This document shows, in pieces, positions 55,775 to 64,000 of a stretch of DNA of 64,000 nucleotides. The position numbers were made by a program, and so were the translations under genes. The notes beneath the pieces were generated by a model. The model worked only from the letters and a program-made list of their open reading frames with translations. It had not been told where the DNA came from and ran no database searches. The stretch's first letter is position 1. Every line of letters begins with the position of its first letter. This DNA is from Chamaecrista fasciculata (lineage: Eukaryota; Streptophyta; Magnoliopsida; Fabales; Fabaceae): NCBI GenBank assembly GCA_003254925.1, contig QANZ01027752.1, forward strand, positions 26,486 through 90,485, in the 5' to 3' direction.

Positions 55775-57559
55775 GTGCGACAAACAGTAATAGTCCAAGA
55801 AAATAAGGTTAATGATCCTATCCCTTCTACCTCTCTTGATACTAACCCTGATGCAGGTATTGCTCCTCAAGAAGATAAACAGGGAGAAGCCTCTAAAGTG
55901 AGAAAAGTACCACGTGAATGGAAAGGTTCAAGGAACTATCCACAACAGTTCCTTATAGGAGACTTGAACGATGGTGTGAGAACACGCTCAAACAGAAGTA
56001 TGAATCATATGGCGTTTGTTTCTCAAGTTGAACCCAAAGTCATCGAGGAAGCCTTGACAGATGACTCCTGGATCATTGCTATGCAAGAGGAGTTGAACCA
56101 GTTTGAAAGAAATGAAGTATGGACCCTAGTTCCAGCTCCTAAGGACCAATCAGTCATAGGAACAAAATGGGTCTTCAGGAACAAACTGGATGAGCAAGGA
56201 AATGTGGTAAGGAACAAAGCAAGGTTAGTTGCGCAAGGTTATTCACAAGTTGAAGGTATTGATTATGGTGAGACGTTTGCTCCTGTTGCTAGATTAGAAT
56301 CCATTTGTGTGCTGCTTGCATTTGCATGTTATAAAGATTTCAAGCTATATCATCAAATGGATGTGAAAGGTGCATTTTTGAATGAATATATTAATGAGCT
56401 AGTATATGTGAACCAACCCCCTGGTTTTGAGAATGCTGATAAGCCTAATCATGTTAATAAATTGCATAAAGCTCTATATGGTTTGAAACAAGCTCCTAGA
56501 GCTTGGTATGACAGATTAAGTGGATTCCTTACAGATCTGGGATTCCTTAAAGGAACTACTAATACTACCCTGTTTGTGAAGAACAATAAAGATGATATTT
56601 TGATTGTACAGATTTATGTTGATGATATTATCTTTGGTTCTACTAATGAGTCTCTATGCAAGGAATTTTCAAAAGTTATGACCAATGAGTTTGAGATGAG
56701 CATGATGGGAGAAATGAGTTTCTTCCTTGGACTTCAAGTAAGGCAAAGTAAAGAAGGCATATTCATATCTCAGACATAGTACACCAAGGAACTCTTGAAG
56801 AAATATGGTATGACAAATGTTAAAGAAGCATCTACTCCTATGAGTTCCTCAATCAAACTCGATAGAGATCCTCAAGGTAAAAGTGTTGATCAAAAGGTAT
56901 ATCGAGGTATGATTGGTTCTTTGTTGTATCTTACTACAAGTAGACCAGATATTATGTTCTCTGTGTGCTTATGTGCAAGATTCCAAAGTGATCCTAAGGA
57001 ATCTCATATAACAGCTGTGAAGAGAATTCTTAAGTACCTTATAGGAACTGAGAAATATGGCTTATGGTATCCTAAGGAGAATAACTGTGATTTATTGGGA
57101 TATTCTGATGCTGATTTTGCTAGATGTAAGCTAGACAGGAATAGTACCTCAAGAACTTGTCAATTCCTTGGACATTGTTTGATATCCTGGTTTAGTAAGA
57201 AGCAAACCTCAGTTGCATTATCAACAGCTGAATATGAATACATCTCTGCTGGTAGTTGCTGTGCACAAATCCTATGGATGATACAACAACTCGAAGATAT
57301 TGGTCTAAATTTTGAGAAGGTTCCTATCAAATGTAACAACACAAGCGCTATCAATATTTCAAGGAATCATGTACAACATTCAAAGACCAAACACATTGAG
57401 ATCAGACATCATTTCCTAAGAGATCATGTTCTCAAAGGAAACATTGAGCTAGAATTCGTTCCTACTAAAAATCAATTGGCGGACATAATGACAAAGCCTT
57501 TGCCAAATGAAAGCTTCTTCAAAATAAGAAGAGAGCTAGGAATGCTGGAAGATATCTGA
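55775..57559 (+). pseudogene. Copia reverse transcriptase-RNase H with one in-frame stop
   Basis: One frame runs from 55775 to 57559, interrupted only by a TAG at 56777-56779 (after KEGIFISQT, before YTKELLKKYG). Landmarks are WTLVPAPKDQSVIGTKWVFR, KARLVAQGYSQVEGIDYGE, the Asp of YHQMDVKGAFLNEY, KALYGLKQAPRAWYDRL, YVDDIIFGST, then RNase H with YSDADFARCKLD and STAEYEYISAGS. The third site, normally C-D-N, reads CNNTSAINIS, so an acidic residue is lost. It ends TKNQLADIMTKPLP. The integrase is absent upstream. It is inactive. Confidence 0.88.
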
Positions 57560-58402
57560 AAACAGATCCTCATAAGAACTGTGAATAACGGTAACATGTA
57601 TTTATTTAAATTTATTTTTGCTCTGATTGATTGTTTGATTTTGGTTTGAATGTGTGATGTTTCATTTTGTGATTAAGTGTGCTGATTTTATTTCAATATG
57701 CATGTGATATGTATGATTATGTGATTTTTATTTATTTTTGGAATGATTGCATGTGATTTATTTTTAATTTGTGTGAAGATAACTGGTATATGATTATATG
57801 TGAACGTTAAATTGTCAATTGCATGATTGAATGTGAAATTAATTTTTGTTCGTGTGATTAAGACTGCATGATTATTTGTCTTTGCTTCATATTTGTGGTT
57901 AGCTTGTAATAATAGACAATGTTTCTAGAATGAGCATGTGATATACGTAAAGTATGATAATATATGTGATAAGTGATGTTTTATTGTTTTAAGAATAAGC
58001 ATGACTATGTGTCTAGTGCTTGAGTTGAATATGTATACATGTTTATGAAATTTGTGTGATTCATGATGATGATATTTGATTCATGATGATGTGTTAGTAG
58101 GAATGTATTTCAGTCAATTTTATCAGTGACTATATAAAGATGTGATTAGCTTGCTGATTATTAATCTTATATATGAGTGATTAGATCGCATGAGTAGCTT
58201 AATTAGTAATCTCGTGTATGATTAAATATATGATTGATGATTGAATATGTGATTGATTGCTTGCATTAAAGAGAAGGATTTCTTCGAAAAAGGAAGGATT
58301 TGTTTCTAAGAAATTGATAATCAAGATCAATCTTGTATCTTTACTTCCTTATTCACAAAACTTTTCCTCATTCGATTTTCTCCTCAACTCTTTATTAGTT
58401 AC
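57560..58402. other. TGATT-rich non-coding stretch of the Copia element
   Basis: Low-complexity sequence with frequent GTGATT and ATGTGAT motifs lies between pol and the downstream ORF. No domain is visible. Confidence 0.5.
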
Positions 58403-58957
58403 GTGATTGTCATGATCATTTGCATCTCACATCATCCATCGTTCAACCTTTATCCTACCTCATCCTTTGCTATACACCTCTCCCATTCCGTCCTAAATAA
58501 GTTTTCTTATTCATCCCTCATGGATCCTATGGAAAACAACGTATCAAATTCCTGTAATGCCAATTCATCTGAGAAGATATGTTATCCTGTGGATGTTCCT
58601 CCCTACTTTGACGGTACCAACTATGCCTCCTGGAAGATCAAAATGATTTGGTTCCTCAAGGCAACAGATGAACGAGTCTCGCAGATAATCAGAAAAGGAC
58701 CACTGGAAATGAAGAAGATCACTGGAGATTCAAAAGCATGGAACAAAGAAGAATACACTAAGAGAGAGCTCAATGCTAGAGCTATCTACTATCTGCATTG
58801 TGCTTTGAACATTGATGAACTAGAACGAGTATCCAAGTGCAGAACTGCTGAGGAAATATGGAATAAGCTCAAAATTGCTCATCAAGGACTCGTTGAGTAT
58901 GAGTTCTTTGAGACTGACAGCGACGAAGATGAGAAAGTGAAACCCTTTCACGTTTAA
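58403..58957 (+). pseudogene. Gag-like ORF located downstream of pol
   Basis: The 184-residue frame probably starts at the internal Met of MDPMENNVSNSC (58520). It carries a UBN2/DUF4219-type gag core: PPYFDGTNYASWKIKMIWFL, then NARAIYYLHCALNIDELERV and CRTAEEIWNKLKIAHQG. After that it ends abruptly in LVEYEFFETDSDEDEKVKPF, with no zinc knuckle. In SIRE elements this position normally holds an envelope-like ORF, so a gag-like sequence here is unusual. It may be a recombined or secondarily inserted gag fragment. Confidence 0.7.
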
Positions 58958-59924
58958 ATCCTCTAAAACTCTAAGCACCATCATCCACAGCCCAAGTCTC
59001 ACCAACCTTCGTCGTACCTTTACAAACCATTCGTCCTCGACCATAATAAGCCATCCTCCATCCAACATCTATCCATAAACTATCCTCACTCATAAACCTT
59101 TCACCCATCCTTAACATCATTCCTCATGCATTCCATCTCATATTTTCATGTTTTCTGTTTTTAGTTTGTTTAAGTTTTATTTTGGGATGATTGTACCGGA
59201 TAATATTTCTAAGTTTCCATGCTCTGAACCTTGGTTTTGTGTTCTGGATATTTGAGAGCCCTTAGGCTCATTATGTTATGAATGTTTAAGTTTTATATCT
59301 CTCCTGCGAATTATATCTGTATATGCTCTGTGCTAATTCTTCCTGCAAGAACCCTTTTTGATTATGTCAAAAGGAGGAGAAAGATTAAGAACCAAGTTTG
59401 CTAGCTATAAATTTCTCTAAGTTAGAAAGGATCAAGTCTGATATGATTATAATATGTTTATGGCTTATGCTATTTATGCTCTGATCCTATAAGCTCTGAT
59501 CCTATATTGGTTTTCAGAAGTCATATTGCTCTGATATATATGTTCATGTTCTATATATTGCTCTGATCCTGATAGTTAATCCTGATGTATGCTTTGTATA
59601 TATGTTTCATATATGTTTTCTGTACTCAAGGTATTTCTCTCTGACCCTAGTCTTTTTATTTCATATCATATGCTCTGTACATATTCTATGTTAGTTACAT
59701 TATATGTGTGCATATTTTGTTTTTGATAGGGGAGAAATCATCAAGTTTTATCGCCTAGGATTAGTGTAAAGACCCTGTCTATAGGACCTCTTTATAGGAA
59801 TAGTTTCAAGACATAGACAGTTTAGAAGATATAATCTGTTTTTGTTTGTTGTGTTTTTGCACTCTGATCCCTTATAGACCTCAACCTTTTGATATGCAAA
59901 CTTGTTTGAATTTTTGTCATTATC
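58958..59924. other. Non-coding 3' region of the Copia element
   Basis: No domain is recognisable. The motif GCTCTGATCCTAT and variants recur several times between about 59470 and 59590. Confidence 0.45.
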
Positions 59925-59938
59925 AAAAAGGGGGAGAT

Positions 59939-61806
59939 TGTTGGGATAGATTCTGTATATGTTTATTTTAATTTAACTAAGGGCTAGAATATAAAATAGT
60001 TATTAGGCTGACGTTAATTTATTTATTTTGTTGTGATTAAATTAATTTTATGTGTTTTGATAATTGCCAAAAATTCTTTGTTAATATATTATAATTAATA
60101 TTGCCTAGTCGATATGTTGTTATATTATCAATGAAGTTTTAAATTGAAAGATCCTTTAAGTCTCGAGATATTTCTTTATTTATTACGACATAATTGAGAG
60201 ACCATATATTAAGTAAAATCAGAATTTCATTAAGTGCGTGATCAGTGATTATGTGTTAATCAATCTTAAGTAGGAAAGAAATCTCAGAGTTATTCCTATT
60301 CCTCAAGTATCGCTTTCATTGAAGGAACTGTTTAGGAAAGTTTTCAAAGAGTGTGCGTTGCTTATTCATTCGTATTAAATCAAGCGTTGAACTTACTCCA
60401 TATCAATAACTTCGTGTTATTTACATTAAGAAAGTTTTAATCTGTGATTATGTGTTAATCAATCTTAAGAAGGAAAGAAATCTCAGAGTTATTCCTATTC
60501 CTCAATTATCGCTTTCATTGAAGGAACTGTTTAGGAAAGTTTTCAAAGAGTGTGCGTTGCTTATTCATTCGTATTAAATAAAGTGTTGAACTTACTCCAT
60601 ATCAATAACTTCGTGTTATTTACATTAAGAAAGTTTTAACCTGACCGTTGAAGCTATTCTTAGTTGCTAAATCTGTTTTTGGAAAAGATTTATGCTAATT
60701 GCTCTTATTTCGCAGGTCAAGGAACTATCTTAATGAAAGTTTTCAAACTTTCATATTCTGACCCTGCTGATCAATGCTCTACGTATATATTTCATAAATA
60801 CTAGATGAGCAACCGGGAAATGCAGTCAAGACTCTGAAGAAGGCTAAGACAAAACGATTATCTTCAAGATCTTACTGTTCCTAGCCGTTGGAGTATTCAA
60901 GGCTGAAGAAAATTTTCATATCAAGCTGAAGCTGCTTTAGTATAAAAGCTGGAGTATTTGAAAGCTAAAGATGTTAGACTGTGTGTCAAGCTATTGCTAA
61001 GTGCTAAAGCTGCTAAGTGCGAAACTCTTTGTGAGAACCCTTTGTGGGATTAGCCTTTGTGACCTTTCACCTTTGTGCATGTGTGAACCTATCTCTTTGT
61101 GAGAAAACCCCTTCTATACACTTCTTGTAATTGTCTGATTCGATCGTATACCTCGTAGTGGTAATAGGTTACCTGCCCTCGGTTGTTGTAAAACCCTATA
61201 GTGGTTATCCGTGAGTGGTTGCACTGTAAGAGGAGTTGTTGTGAGGAACCTTATTGTTACTCGTAAGGACTTGTGATTTGGGAAACTGTAAAAGTGTGAA
61301 ACCCTAGTGGTGATCCGTGAGTGGTTGAGTGCCAATTGTAATTTGGTTAGTTTGCCCAGCAATAATATAAAATCCCTTACTTTGTGTTTGGGGACTGGAC
61401 GTAGGTTTAAGAGAAAGTTCTTTGTTGAGGACTAGTACCTTATTCTGAACCTGTATAAATCTATTGTGTCTTATTCCTTATCATTTCTCCTTTATATTCC
61501 GCATTTATCTTTTGAGTTAAGGATTATTTTTCTTTCATTAGCAATCTGTTGATATATCTGATCTGCTTAAGTGTTTGCTTTATCTGAGTATATCTGTGCT
61601 CTTAAGCTTATCTGTCTTTGCTAAGAAGTTTTGTTCTGAAAGAAACTGTTTGAAGGAATTGTTCTGAGGAATTTATATTAGAGGGATTGTTTTGAGTAAC
61701 TGTTTTAAGGAACTCTGTTAAAACTTGTTTTTAACTTAGAAAAAGTTTTTAAATACTAATTTACCCCCCCTCTTGGTATATTTTCCTTATGCATCTTGAC
61801 TAACAA
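59939..61806 (+). mobile_element. 3' LTR of the SIRE-like Copia element, 1868 bp
   Basis: Starts TGTTGGGATAGATTCTG after the polypurine tract and ends TGCATCTTGACTAACA. It contains a 199-bp tandem duplication: GTGATTATGTGTTAATCAATC begins near 60245 and again near 60444, and the copies agree almost throughout. Near the 3' end is ATTTACCCCCCCTCTTGG, similar to the CCCCTCTTCTAG of the 5748-6941 LTR. Confidence 0.82.
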
Positions 61807-61982
61807 TATATTTTCTTATAAAAATTAGAATCATTTTTTAAAATATCACTGAATTAATAATTTAATAATTTGACTAATACTATATATTCTAATATATTAT
61901 AATTTTTTTTAAGAAAAACCGTGATAAGCCAAAGCCAAAATTAGAACTTAGAAAGAAAGATTGGATAAAAAAAGGCAAAAAC

Positions 61983-62215
61983 ATTATTTTTGTCCTCAAA
62001 AGTTACAGTAATTCTTGATTTCATACCCAATATTTGTTTATTGTTGATTTAATTCCAAAGTTTTATATTTTGATTGATTTTATCCTTTATTTTTATTTTA
62101 GTCAAATATCAATTACAAATTCTACGTACCTAATAATATGTATTATAAAGTTGATAGAAAAAGAATCTCAAATTGAAAAACACAATGAATCGGTCATTAA
62201 TTTGTGGACAAAATG
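61983..62215. mobile_element. Partial MULE-family MITE
   Basis: Interior sequence (TTTTAGTCAAATATCAATTAC, then AAAGTTGATAGAAAAAGAAT) matches the 29732-30108 MITE. Neither end is clean. Further sequence to about 62460 resembles the CCCATAAC-type MULE repeats of 40912-41800. Confidence 0.55.
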
Positions 62216-62607
62216 TAATTTTGATCTCTTATCTTTTGGTCATGTATCTTTTTTTTTTATACTTTTGTTCTCATATCTTTGCGAACGGTTCCACTGTTAT
62301 TAGCACATTGAATTCCGTCCATCTCTATCCGTTGAGTGTGACATGGACAACTGACTTAGAGAAGAACAAAAGCTGAGGTGGCCAAGTGGGATAAAATAGA
62401 CTCAAATTTAGTCTCATATCTTTTTAAAATGTTTCAAATGTGATCTCATATTTTTAAAATCAATTTTAAATTTGGTTTTTGTAATTTTCAACTGTGCTTA
62501 ATACTATTCTACGCAATTGTAAGGTGTCAATTACTATATTTTCTAATTAGAAAATGATTTAAGATTTTTTGTTTCCCATTGGATGATTGACTCTTATGTT
62601 CATTATA

Positions 62608-62915
62608 CTAGACTTCGACCCATGCGTTTCACGGGTAGCCTTGCTAAAATTGAATCTTACAGTTTATACTTACAGTTGAAACACATTGCTTAGCCCTTGC
62701 ACAGTTGAGTAGAGCTACTCAACATTATTCATTGAATATACAAAATACTATGCTTAGCCATTGCTTTGACCCATGAATTGCACGGGTAACCTTCCCAAAA
62801 CTAAATCCTATAGTTTACACCTATAGATGAAATATATTGCTTACCTCTTGCACAGTTCAAGTGAAATAATTAACATTATTCATTAAATATACAAAATACT
62901 ATGCTAATAACAGAA
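62608..62915 (-). mobile_element. Helitron-like 3' terminus with duplicated hairpin
   Basis: On the minus strand the sequence reads ACCCGTGAAACGCATGGGT (a 7-bp stem with one G-T pair), then CGAAGT, then CTAG followed by T. This is the Helitron pattern: hairpin, short spacer, CTRR, insertion before T. The hairpin region is repeated once 151 bp further in (62768 onward), together with about 145 bp of neighbouring sequence. The 5' end (TC) could not be located. Confidence 0.6.
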
Positions 62916-62984
62916 CTTCTATTTCAATCTATCATCTAAGCTTCAACACTGATCTACATATCAATACATACATGCATATAATTA

Positions 62985-63290
62985 TTTAACGTTCTCGAAC
63001 ACTTCCTTATAAACAACATTCTTAGTCTTCTTTGATGAATCTTCATTTGAAGAGTGTGCAATGAATTCATATAGATCATCAACATTTTTGAAAAATTCCC
63101 TATATACAACATTTTAAATTTTTCCTATTGACTCGTCCTTGGATGAATGTGCTAACAAAATTTTGATACTAGATTTGGAGCGAATTGTAGATAATGAAGT
63201 CCTATAATTGACCATGAGTAAACAGTACTGGACGTGGAAGGTAAAGACCAACTGTTGATAATGACTGGCCTTGGCTTCAGATCTTAACCT
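62985..63290 (-). pseudogene. Unidentified coding-like fragment with a 31-residue tandem repeat
   Basis: On the minus strand one frame reads SSIKILLAHSSKDESIGKI, a stop, NVVYREFFKNVDDLYEFIAH, then SSNEDSSKKTKNVVYKEVFE. The unit AHSS-x-(D/E)-(S/D)-S ... NVVY-(R/K)-E-x-F-(K/E)-N-V occurs twice, 93 bp apart. I do not recognise the family. It lies inside the Helitron-like sequence and could be a captured exon. Confidence 0.4.
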
Positions 63291-63299
63291 AAATATTAA

Positions 63300-64000
63300 C
63301 ATGAATTAGAATTGATGAACCTGGTTTTGGCCGGAGGGCATTACCTGGTTCGATGAAGCAACTCTGGGTCGAAAGTCGCCTGCAAGTAAATGAATGCACA
63401 GGGGTGGCCCTGCGATTCACCTCCGATGCTTAAGTCAGTAAAAAGCTTGAGAGCAATAATTTGTGCAAATAGCAATAGTGCGTACCTTTTTCCAGTGTTC
63501 TGGGCTTCCCTTTTATACTGGTTAAGGATAATCTAATAGGTTCCGGATTTTGCTCCATATCTGATTGTGATCCTAACCAACTCTGCTGACCTGACGCAGA
63601 TGCTCAGGAAAACCTTAACTGATCGTGATCTTAACTGATTTGGCAGTTAAGATTTGTGCCAAAGGTGTATATAACGAGAGAGACGTGTATCCTCTAACTT
63701 CTACCTGACTCCTGGTTGTCGTGGAGGCGTTCTCTCGCATGTATTCTTTGTGGACGCCTAAATGTTGGCGTTCTTGATCGATGTTGGATGGTTTGGCGTC
63801 CATGACTGGGTGATCCCCTTATTGGGCTTTTGGCGTCATCGGCCCAAGTCTTGTTGACCTTAAGGACTGTTGGGCCGATTATGGCGTTCTCGGCTGGTGT
63901 CGGACTATCCGGCATTCCTGGTCAAATGCTTCCCCTAAGTGGACCTTGACCGCCACTAGTCCAGGTCCTTAGAGCCTCCAATTTATTAGGCCTATTATCA
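63300..64000. other. GC-richer repeat-like sequence to the window end
   Basis: Composition changes to higher GC. Stretches such as GGGGTGGCCCTGCGATTCAC and GACCTTGACCGCCACTAGTC look like plant LTR sequence, but no LTR end, primer site or domain can be seen. It probably continues beyond the window. Confidence 0.35.

Larger units (their letters stand above)
55745..61806 (+). mobile_element. 5'-truncated SIRE/Maximus-like Copia element
   Basis: Reverse transcriptase and RNase H, a 2.4 kb non-pol region, a polypurine tract (AAAAAGGGGGAGA, 59925-59937) and a 1868-bp 3' LTR are present. Gag, protease, integrase and the 5' LTR are missing at the expected place. The extra region between pol and 3' LTR and the long LTR are features of SIRE elements. 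The LTR resembles the minus-strand one at 5748-6941. Confidence 0.8.

Overview
This window is plant nuclear DNA, most likely from a eudicot. It is AT-rich, has one intron-bearing plant gene, and is otherwise built of plant transposable elements. The only host gene I can support is a complete six-exon PDAT1-type phospholipid:diacylglycerol acyltransferase gene on the + strand (coding 7876-13136, 685 codons). I cannot name the species from sequence alone.

Layout. 0.8-7 kb: a Stowaway-like MITE, a Mutator-like (MULE) MITE, a 5'-truncated LINE (- strand), an LTR end next to a one-base N gap, and the gag, primer-binding site and 1.2 kb 5' LTR of a SIRE/Maximus-like Copia element (- strand). 7.4-14.4 kb: the PDAT gene with its promoter, a captured Copia gag fragment in intron 1, a TS-type SINE tail in intron 3, and a probable 3'UTR intron holding a TIR element. 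14.5-17.2 kb: a MULE with a perfect 9-bp target duplication, containing a smaller MULE MITE and a TIR-flanked block with an RCC1-repeat gene fragment. 18.1-23.9 kb: a 533-base N gap, then a frameshifted Copia element. 23.9-24.8 and 32.2-33.2 kb: two related hAT elements. 25.7-29.6 kb: a 5'-truncated CACTA transposon with a TNPD transposase, a TNPA-like exon and a palindromic subterminal array. 29.7-40 kb: MITEs, a nested palindromic element and a second, non-autonomous CACTA element. 40.4-54.2 kb: a nest, in which a decayed LINE 5' part is split by a MULE hairpin and abuts a decayed Gypsy element, itself interrupted by an intact and very young Copia element (46383-51146). 54.4-61.8 kb: a probable LTR fragment, then a SIRE-like Copia element with pol, a gag-like ORF, a polypurine tract and a 1.9 kb 3' LTR. 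62.6-64 kb: a Helitron-like 3' end and GC-richer repeat-like sequence.

The PDAT enzyme would move an acyl group from a phospholipid to diacylglycerol in the ER to make triacylglycerol. The other coding sequence serves transposition. Only the 46-51 kb Copia element looks potentially autonomous; the rest are broken, truncated or non-autonomous. Several one-base Ns sit between near-identical direct copies or at LTR ends, so local structure at those points is uncertain.
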